A stretch of 64,000 nucleotides of DNA. Origin: Macquaria australasica. Its lineage: Eukaryota > Chordata > Actinopteri > Centrarchiformes > Percichthyidae. Below are positions 56,075-64,000 of the stretch, in pieces. The stretch covers positions 868,001 through 932,000 of the forward strand of contig SEMN01000123.1 of NCBI GenBank assembly GCA_005408345.1, in the 5' to 3' direction. The notes under the pieces are model-generated. The model had not been told where the DNA came from and searched no databases. It saw only the letters and a program-made list of their open reading frames with translations. Position 1 is the stretch's first letter. Every line of letters begins with the position of its first letter. Made by a program: the position numbers and the translations under genes.

Positions 56075-57015
56075 CTATTAAAAAGACAAACGCGAGCAAT
56101 GGAGTGCATCACAGGACATCATAGGTAACTGGAAAACAACATAAAACCTACTGCTGTGAGAAGCAGAGACGATGGTTACACACTGTAACAGTCCAGCAGA
56201 GAGCAGAGTAGGAGAGAAAACAGCTTTCCATGTGCATCACTCTGACCAAACACTCAATACAGAGGGAGTCACAGAAATAACAACAGACATCCACAGATAG
56301 AAACGAATGAAAGAGCAGGGGGAGTTAGTAGATCATTAGTTCTACGTTCTCTTTCAAATCAAAGATCTTAAGACATGAGTGGAAAGTTTTGTACTTAAAT
56401 TGGCCACAATATAGCACATTGCCCATACACGGTCCAGCCATATACTAAGTTTCGACCTAGTCTTGTTTAACCAGGACCTCAAAAACCAACCAATACTCCT
56501 ATGCTGAAATACAAACTCCCCCACAGTTGCTGTGTGTCAGTTAGTTTGTGGTAATTTGATTAAACATAAATTTATTTATGAATATGCACCATGTAAGAAC
56601 ATATAAGCTCTTAAAACAGAATTTTGACACAGGGCCACTCTATAGGATATTTCAGGCCTTAAGACCCGTATTATTATTTTCTGTATTATATTCAAAAAAT
56701 CAACAGCAGTGTGTCTTTCCAGAAATAGACCCTGTCATTCTATTTCTATTTTTTAAGTAGAAAGTAGTTTGTGTGGATAATGCTCAGTGCAGAGGCTCTG
56801 TTCCTGGAAAGAGTTGCTGTTGTTGAAATGCTTCAAATGCTTTCGCAAACTAAATTCCATTGTACTGGGGTGGAGCGAGAGAGAGAGACATCTTTAAACC
56901 TGGATAAAAACTATCTGCATGGAATTATACCACCAGAGGGAATTGAATAATCTGCTTTTGTAACCCTTTAAAGGCCCATCCAGTACCTTTTTGACCATAG
57001 AAATATACTATATAT
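56075..57015. other. Unassigned stretch
   Basis: No recognised features. Confidence 0.4.
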
Positions 57016-57019
57016 TCAC

Positions 57020-57480
57020 ATGGTGATGATGGTCAGTCAGGTGGCGGTCATTTGGTCTGTCCATCCAACATTTTGGCCCAGAGCAAGACATCTCAAAAAC
57101 TTGAAATGTGTTGTGGATGTTCAGAAGATGATTTATAATCATTCTAGTGACCCCCTGACCTTTCTGCAAGCACCACCATCAGGCCAAAATATACTCTTGT
57201 GCACAAGAAATATTAAAATCACACAAGCAGATTGCCATGGAATTTACTCAGCACATGCTTGCTCCCTGGAGGATGAACCCTTTCCATTTTCAACACTCAC
57301 TGACCTTTACTCTATTGTCAAGCCAAGACAAAAACTCTGCTTGATCTCTGATCTCTTTTCTCTTTTGATCTCATAATCTTAATGACAGACTGGTGTGAAA
57401 TTTGCTGAGCACACTCCTGATCTCAGGGGATAAAACCGTTTTGAAAATACCTTCTCTTTGTTATCATCCTCAGGTCAAAC
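57020..57480. repeat. Diverged teleost repeat related to 20505-20840
   Basis: GGTGATGATGGTCAGTCAGG, CCCCCTGACCTTTCTGCAAG, CACCACCATCAGGCCAAAAT and ACTCACTGACCTTTACTCTA fit the fish repeat family whose other words are seen at 20735-20790. Open frames here are incidental. Confidence 0.4.
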
Positions 57481-57504
57481 TTCTTTTTTTAAGACTATGT
57501 TTCT

Positions 57505-57600
57505 GGGCATTTTGCCTGTATTGGATAGTGACAGTTGCAGAGAGTGACAGGAAAGACAGGAGAGAGAGAGGAGATGACATGCACCAAAGGGACCTTACCT
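57505..57600 (+). repeat. Teleost GGGCATTTTGCCT repeat
   Basis: GGGCATTTTGCCTGTATTGG, ATAGTGACAGTTGCAGAGAG, GAGGAGATGACATGCACCAA and GGGACC form a short common fish repeat. Confidence 0.5.
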
Positions 57601-57999
57601 GTACTGGTAAGGCTCCATCACAAAATCATCATTATCATCTTTTCATATTAATCAATTGTCAAAATTGTAATGAGCAACCACATTTATATACTGTATGTGC
57701 AAAAACTCTCCAAAGTCCAAAGGAGGAGAAAAATTCCCTTAAGTTTCCTTTAGATTTCAGCTGTCAGAGGAATCTTGAGGCATCACAGTAAAACACAAGT
57801 GACTCAATACTGAAACTGAATCATCACTGCCCCACCACCCCCCACCCCCACCACACACACACACACATACACATACACACACACGCACAAACTGTGTGTA
57901 AGCATCAAGGTTTTGGCTTTGCTGTATGAGATCATGCTGTCAATCCAAGTCCTCCCTTTTCCAACTCTCCTCGCATTCCTACATTCCACCATCACTGAG

Positions 58000-58033
<34 letters not shown>

Positions 58034-59379
58034 GGGGGGGGGGGTAGCAAGGACATAAGAAGAGATGAAGGAGGTGAAGAGTGTTAAGGCAAAGAGAGGA
58101 CAGGAGAAGAAGAGAAGAGGTGAGGACAGAGAAGGAGGAGGAGTGTGAAAGAAGGGTGGAGTTCAATAGAAAATATAGAAGAAGAAGTAGAATAGTTTAT
58201 GATAAAAAAACATATTTTCATTTTCTGCTCTCTCCTTCTCTTTGGAATGCATCCTTATCTGGAAGGCTTACATGTTGTTGGTAATTACAGCCTCTTACAT
58301 AAGCATGTAAGGGTCCTGCCATGGTGCACACACACACACTGGCCCCAGTACGGGCTGGTACTGAAAATGATTAGGACGGGTTAGCACAGGGTATAAATCT
58401 GGAGGAGGAGGGGAGGAGGAAAAACTGAACTGGAGCAAGAAAAGAGAGAGGTGAAAAGCTCAAATAAAACACACACAACTGAAAGTGTGTTCAGTTTCCA
58501 TTTGAACATCCTGCATGATGAATCATCTTCACAGTGAATTCTAAAAGTGTGAATGCAGATAATACCAGTGCGACGTGTTTCGATACCTGATGAAGATATT
58601 ACGTCATCAGTGTGATGAACTGAGATACAGGGAGTGCCTAAATGTTACTGTTTGTTCAGTGTGATCAATTGTGATAAATATTTGACCAAACTATCTGCAA
58701 ACTATCAGCGGAGAGAGAACAGTGGAACATGGAGCATCATATTTGGGCTCCTGGAATAAAGCAGAGGGTGTACCTCTCCCAACTGACAGTTTTGCATCTC
58801 TGTTATCACACTGACAAGATCTGAGAGAACAAAAGGGCATAACATGAACATGTGTCGAAGGTCTCAGACAATGGCATGTATCACAACCCTGTATACCATC
58901 AGAAGACCTCAGACAGCAGCTTTGTTATACTTACTGGAATAGCATTCATGGAATTATAAGCTAAGGCTACTTGAGTTAAGCCCCGTTCACAGTGGACTAG
59001 TATTAGCTGGGCTCCTGTGATTTGTAGTAATTGCAGAGGTTATCTGTGGTATTAATCCTGTGTATATCAGCAATTCCTTGGTTATCTTTTGTGAACTGTA
59101 AAGGCTGCTGTGGGAATGATTACTATTTGTGTCTGTGGTCAAAAGCAGCACTCAGGAAGTGAAGCAGATGTTTTGTTCCAGTCGTGGAGACAATCCTTGG
59201 GATTTGGTCAATGAATTTGACAAAAACGCAGACAGTTTAACCCAAAACACAGACACAGGGGCTAAACTCCTTGACCCCAAGGTAATACTAGTCAAATGAG
59301 GATGCAACGTTAAAGGAATAGCTGTAAATGAATATAAATGCTTACTTGCTTTCTTTCTGAGAATGGGATGTTCAGATGG
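57601..59379. other. Unassigned stretch with microsatellites
   Basis: CA runs at about 57851-57892, a TG run at 58005-58030 followed by a G12 tract to 58043, and a purine-rich block to 58200. No gene. Confidence 0.5.
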
Positions 59380-59500
59380 CTATCAAGCTCATGGCTATGT
59401 GTTAAGTATGAAGCTGGAGTCAGAACATTTTTAGCATATCTTAGCATAAAGACTGGAAAGGGTGAAAAAGAGAACTGTGTTACCAATTGTAAAAAACTGT
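59380..59500 (+). repeat. Partial teleost repeat related to 13310-13520
   Basis: TTAGCATATCTTAGCATAAA and GACTGGAAAGGGTG match the start of the repeat family at 13310. Confidence 0.4.
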
Positions 59501-59785
59501 AATATTGCTTGTTGCGGTGTCCATAGCTCTCTAATTTTGTCTGTCATTTTGGTTAATTGTCTGAGTTTTTCCTCTTTTCTGGTTAATTTTACTAAGGCTA
59601 TACTGAGGAAGGCAGTTGCATATTTATAAATGATAATCGGTTGTATGCACAGGCTGCAAATGTCAGTCTGTAGAGAAGGAATTATTGTTGGTTAGGACAT
59701 CAGGGCTCGGTGGCTAGTGTTATGACAGTGTAAATGCACTTTACTTTGTGGCCTTGTTTAATTTAATAGTCAGTGGCATGACACC

Positions 59786-60601
59786 AAGCCCCCAGAAACT
59801 GCATTGGGCTATAAAGCCAGTTTGACATAGTGGCCAAACTGTGTAATTACAGTCCGTCTTGTCATGCATTCTGGCCCCAAAAGACTTTTTCCCACAGACT
59901 TACATTGTGAAAAAGACACCTGTAAATCAGCGGATACTTTTTTGTGAGGTACATCAACTAGCCAGTATGAACAGTTCAATAGCCCTTAAATCATTATGTC
60001 CTAAAAGTTGTAAACTTCACTAATAGCAGAATCCATAGTTATAGAGTCACTGTCATTCATTTGAGTGAGCCCGATCCTGGGCAAAATTGGAAGCAAGGCT
60101 GAGCTGCGGCGCTGTATTCAGGTCTTATTATACATCCATGTGCATGACACCATGGATGTATAAAGAAAACTGGATACAGCGTTGTAGGCGGGGGCCCTAT
60201 CATTCCTATGAAAGTTGCTCAGTGGCGCATTAAGCCAAAAAAGTTTGACTTCCAAGTATAAAATTACCTGGATCTTCTGCATAGCTTCTGCGTTCGTGCG
60301 GACCTTATAGCAAGCGCACTAGCGTTTCCTTTAACCCCACCTCCCAACCGCTCTATTAGTGAAGTTTATAACTTTTAGGAAATAATAATTTAAATAAGGG
60401 CTATTTAAGTGTTTGTACTGGGAAGTTGATGTACCTCAAAAAATATCCTCTGATTTACAGACTCTCTTTCACAATGTAAGTCTATGGTAAAAAGTATTTT
60501 GGGGCCAGTGTGCATCACATGACGGACCTGGAAGTTGTAATTTCACGGATTGGCCACAATGTCAAATTGGTTTCAAAGCTTGGCGCTCTTCCTGGGGGCT
60601 T
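59786..60601. mobile_element. Mutator-like foldback element with 10-bp duplication
   Basis: Ends AAGCCCCCAG and CTGGGGGCTT begin inverted arms of about 240-250 bp (59786-60026 and 60353-60601). The arms agree through TTTGACAT-GTGGCCAA, TGGCCCCAAAA-ACTTTTT, AGACTTACATTGTGAAA, GAGGTACATCAACT and AAACTTCACTAATAG. A perfect 10-bp direct repeat, GCATGACACC, flanks it (59776-59785, 60602-60611). Long arms with a 9-11-bp duplication suggest a Mutator-like nonautonomous element. The centre holds a perfect 13-bp hairpin (60128-60163) whose loop region contains the same GCATGACACC (60142-60151). No coding sequence. Confidence 0.85.
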
Positions 60602-60611
60602 GCATGACACC

Positions 60612-60999
60612 TGTTTGCTTATTCAGAGTCTATTCTGGCTCCTCTCCTAGAATGGTGGCCCAACAGTATTTTTACACAAGTAATTTTACTTTGTCTTTAG
60701 AGTAATCTTTTACTTGAGTAAGCTATTCTAGTAGGCTTTTCCATCCCACAAATTGTAAATATGAGAAAAGAAATTGGGTTGTTCACTTATAGGTATGGCT
60801 GGCAAATTCTGCTTGGGATCTCAAAAAGGCTTAGGATGGCCCTGCAACAAGCAGCATTACCAAAGCACTGATATCAGGAGGGGTAATATTAAGTAGCTTT
60901 CCAGTACTTGTAGCAGCAGCAGAAGTACTGCTAGTAACTACTAATGTAAACAGTAGCACAACAGTGGCGCATCAGTATGCTAGTAGTAGTCACAATATC
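60612..60999. other. Unassigned stretch upstream of the putative promoter
   Basis: An ACTTTGTCTTTAGAGTAATC-type fragment near 60690 may be a degraded AAGTACT repeat. Nothing else is seen. Confidence 0.35.
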
Positions 61000-61490
61000 A
61001 GTATTATAGTAGGCCAGTGTTGTGGTGTTATTACTCTACTCCAGCGCCATGTCCCGCCCCTTCTGTTGTGTCCTCCAGTCTCGTCTCGTCAGGTTAGAGG
61101 AGGAGGACGGGTTACACTGGCACCTCACATCCCATACTGGATTTACCGGACTCCACCTGTCGCGAGCGCTGTGTTGTTGTTTTGTGTCAGAGTCATAAGC
61201 GAATGATAACCGTGCACTCTGGCTCAGGACGGCACGAGACACACCGAGTGTCGCAGGGCAATAGAACATTAACAGACAGGTGAAAGTACCGCTTCGGCTC
61301 TCATCGCCTGCTCTGAATTCGATTTTCTTTTACCCGAGGACAGAGTGAACAACAAGCATAATTCCGGTGGATGGTTTTATCCGCAGTGCCTCAGCCAACC
61401 AGCCAACCGGGGAGCAGAATGTCAAGACAGCAGCAGCACCGGACGCCGTTAAAACTCACCGACACCGTGGTGGAGGTCAAGAGCAAAGTG
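61000..61490 (+). promoter_or_regulatory. CpG-rich promoter/5' UTR region
   Basis: This is the only long stretch with frequent CpG (GCCATGTCCCGCCCC, CTGTCGCGAGCGCTG, ACACCGAGTGTCGCAGGG, ACCCGAGGACAG) outside transposon ends. It runs directly into a coding ATG with a good splice donor. No TATA box is obvious, as is usual for CpG-type vertebrate promoters. The role is inferred from composition and position. Confidence 0.5.
61419..61487 (+). CDS. Putative first coding exon of a host gene
   Basis: The ATG at 61419 (context GCAGAATGTC) opens 23 codons, MSRQQQHRTPLKLTDTVVEV followed by KSK, and the exon ends cleanly in phase 0 at a GTGAGT donor (61488). An in-frame stop (TAA at 61374) lies upstream of the start in the same frame. 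The GC-rich 5' side and the codon-like text support a real exon. No further exon is visible to 64000, so the first intron would exceed 2.5 kb and the gene continues off the window. I do not recognise the protein from 23 residues. A chance frame cannot be excluded. Confidence 0.5.
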
Positions 61491-63660
61491 AGTGGTGGGC
61501 TAATGGGGATGTCTGACTGTTAATTTTAGTGGCAATGACAAGATACGGGGTCTGGTTGATGCTACCACTCTGCCGGTGCACTGACAACACCGACATAACC
61601 TTGTGCTGCCGTTCATAAGATGCGTGATGTCTCTCCCTTTCGCTCTCCGACATACAAGCCGACACGTTTTACCGTTGGTAAATCAGGGAAAATAAGCTGT
61701 ATTAATGAAAAGCGAATGGGGTGCAGCTGGCAGCCGGCCTGGGTGCGCCGACAGGCTACCAGACCCGAGCCTCCTGTCGCCCGCCGCTCCGTTTAATTCC
61801 GCATTTACTCCGTCCTTTCCCCCCCTCTGTGTCATAACACCGATTCTGCTATCCAGCCTCCACAATCTCTTCCTCCTCTCTCTACTATGTTTCAGTGTCT
61901 CTTTCTCTTGTCTCGTTCGGCTGTAATACTGTAGTGTTAGGCTATTTTGTTTGTATCAGTATCGGTGCTGGCATGTTAGCACTAGGCTACAGTAGGTGTT
62001 AAGGTTAGGCTATATTTACTTTGTAACTACATGCACGCAGTTACTGTACAGTAGCCTACAGTTCTGAAGTAATTGTACTTTCAGTATTTCCATTTTGGGA
62101 GACTCATTTTCCACTAATTAAGGAAATGGGCATGTGTGACAGTTGTAACTTCATAAGGATAATAAGGTAGGCTAGAACATTCATTACATTCAAAACATAG
62201 ATAAAGGTGACAACTGTGTTGAAACCTATAAATATGTGCTTTGACATTACCCCCCCCCCCCCCAAAAGACTTATGTGCCAGCAATATGTGAGGTACTTAG
62301 AACAGCTACAACATTAAAATACTTACATTAATAATGTACCACACTGGAAGGAAACATTCTTCACAATGAACAGGCCTCCTTAAACTTTTGAGTTTCAATG
62401 ACTTTCCCGATACTGTGAATGAGCGAGGATATAGATGCAGTGTTAAGACTTTTCCAGTGCTGGGGTTTAACTGCAATAGTTAGGAAAAAATAAAATCTTA
62501 TCTTATGCAGGAGAGTTCAAACTTGGCATTGTCCTTTAAAGTATGTTTTTTTAAATTTTTTTTTTATAAAATACCTTTACAGGCATTTAGAACTTTTGCA
62601 TCTGAATGTTAACTGTAGGTTCATAACACAACTCTGTGGTGAAAAATGAAAGAGGCTCACCATTTAAACCCCCAGTAATTGTCAAACAAACATGTCATGA
62701 TGTTTTTCAGCTTTAGGGCACTCATGTAGTACTGTAATTGTATTGTTAACAATGTCTTGCACTGAGGAGCATGTAAATCTGTACTGACAGTACATGTAAG
62801 CTCTGTGCAACTGCTGTACTGTGTCTTAAAAAAGAAAGACTTGAAATATGACTGTCAAGGGACAAGCTGCTTGACTACCTGCCACCCATGGCCAAAAAAT
62901 GGCCAAATGTGACCACGTACTAACTCACGCACTCACTTACTAAATCAGGAGCCCGCAGAATTAGATGTTGCCAGTACGACCGTTGACAGTTGGCTACTAG
63001 TTCTGTGTGAGAATGCCTTACAGAGCAGTGCTGTGCTGAACCAGTTGTAGGAAGAGTCATTGACTTTAACTCGATATATTATTGTGTCGGACAGCTAAGT
63101 GCCATGTTAAAGCCACGGCACATACTGAAACTGGAGGTGGTAGTAGGGCTGGGAGTGCCTCCTGACCCCCGCTCATTCTCTTCCAATAGGATCACAGTTT
63201 AGTTTCAGCTAACAGCAATGCAGGCCTGTATTGACTCTGTCACGCAGCTGTTGTAGTGGTCTAAGTCAATGTTATGTCCATTTTCAGAAACCATGCAGAC
63301 AACAGTGATTGTAAAAAACAAATAAAAATTGACTGAAATAATGAAAAAAAAAATCACTGATCTGATTGACCTACCTACCTTTAAAAACATTGACTGATTA
63401 CCATCTGAGGGCAAAGTTTTCAGGATTTGAAGGGAAGTACTTCATCACTAAGCTTGGAATAAGGAGAAACACCAGAAACTACACACACACACAGTCACTT
63501 TTCTCTCTGACATTCTGTCTGGTATGGTCCCTCTCAGATGTGTATAATCTGAGCTGCCAACGGTTGTCTCTGTCTCTCGCTCTCTGCCTCAGTGTCTATC
63601 TCACTCTCTCTTTCTTGCCTGTCAGATTATTCACTTGGCTGTCCTGGTCCTTGATCAGAA
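61488..63660. other. Probable intron, no gene features seen
   Basis: It starts at the GTGAGT donor, stays CpG-rich for about 400 bases and then becomes ordinary AT-rich sequence. A C14 homopolymer lies at 62250-62264. No acceptor-plus-exon pair that I can support. Confidence 0.45.
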
Positions 63661-63662
63661 AT

Positions 63663-64000
63663 AGGGCTGCAGCTAACGATTATTTTCATTATCAATTAAT
63701 CTTCCGATTATTTTCATAATTAATTAATACGATTACGATTAATCGTATAGTCTATGCTCATCACAGTTTCCCAGAGCCCAAAGTGACGACATCTTCACAT
63801 TGCTTCTTTTGTCCGACCAACAGTCCAAAACCCAAAGACTTCATTTACTGTCAGAAATGACAAAGAAAAGCAGCAAATCCTCCCATTTAAGAAGCTGGAA
63901 GCAGCAAATGGTTGACATTTATGCTTGAAAAATGACTGAAACGATTAATCGATTGTCAAAATAGTTGGCAATTCATTTTCTTTCCATCCACTAATTGATT
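63663..64000 (+). repeat. Teleost AGGGCTGCAACTAACGATTA repeat, cut by the window end
   Basis: It begins AGGGCTGCAGCTAACGATTA and contains ATTATCAATTAATCTTCCGA, ACGATTAATCG and AACGATTAATCGATTGTC. This is a very common fish nonautonomous repeat. The right part lies beyond the window. Confidence 0.75.

Noticed and set aside
58570..58625. Hammerhead-ribozyme-like words (CTGATGA ... CGAAAC on the minus strand), as in Penelope-type elements
   Set aside because: The bases between CTGATGA and GAAAC do not form a stem II, and no Penelope coding sequence lies nearby.
1..64000. CRISPR array, bacterial operon, rRNA or phage-type system
   Set aside because: Spliced transposon genes, LINE tails, dinucleotide microsatellites and AT-rich noncoding DNA indicate a vertebrate (fish) genome. 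No regularly spaced direct repeats with unique spacers occur; the only array is the 23-bp minisatellite.

Overview
The window looks like teleost fish genomic DNA, probably a percomorph. The evidence is pervasive (CA/TG)n microsatellites, L2/CR1-like LINE tails ending in short tandem repeats, Harbinger, hAT, P/THAP-like and foldback DNA elements, and several repeat blocks I recognise from teleost genomes. It is almost entirely intergenic or intronic and transposon-derived. I find no complete host gene, no rRNA, no CRISPR array and no bacterial-type operon. The only plausible host coding sequence is a short first coding exon at 61419-61487 (+). It sits in a CpG-rich promoter-like stretch at about 61000-61490 and ends in a GTGAGT splice donor, so that gene would continue beyond the right edge.

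Left third (1-20.5 kb). A Harbinger element with a recognisable HARBI1 fragment and a 57-bp intron lies at 3.4-4.7 kb. L2-like reverse transcriptase fragments lie at 7.2-7.5 kb and 8.6-9.2 kb. A clean solo LTR with 5-bp target-site duplications is at 9.98-10.43 kb, and a TTAA-flanked MITE at 10.65-11.33 kb. At 13.6-18.7 kb a Harbinger element carries two divergent genes (a Myb-like exon and a two-exon HARBI1 nuclease). Its intron was hit by a CR1/L2-clade LINE, and that LINE was hit in turn by a 581-bp solo LTR. Removing the LTR on paper restores the LINE reading frame at the junction.

Middle third (20.5-45 kb). There is a decayed hAT transposase relic (GTF2IRD2/ZBED5-like) at 20.9-22.5 kb and a long-inverted-repeat foldback element with 6-bp duplications at 23.7-24.6 kb. 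LINE 3' portions lie at 25.3-25.8, 29.1-29.8, 37.0-38.2 and 40.1-40.5 kb. A THAP-domain remnant lies inside perfect 15-bp inverted repeats at 32.0-32.7 kb, a BED-finger hAT remnant at 34.4 kb, and a long inverted repeat at 44.3-45.2 kb. Very long (TG)n tracts lie at 30.2 and 38.8 kb.

Right third (45-64 kb). A second copy of the 8.6-kb LINE 3' region is at 49.0-49.85 kb. A hAT-type nonautonomous element with perfect 8-bp duplications (50.75-51.81 kb) is itself interrupted by a retroposed repeat with a perfect 15-bp duplication. A Mutator-like foldback element at 59.8-60.6 kb has 10-bp duplications, and that 10-mer recurs at its centre. The putative host promoter and exon follow at 61 kb, and a common teleost repeat is cut by the window end.

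The transposon genes are all broken by frameshifts, stops or truncation. What the window shows best is nesting order and insertion signatures rather than interacting genes. Family names are from recognised protein motifs and termini; no database search was possible.
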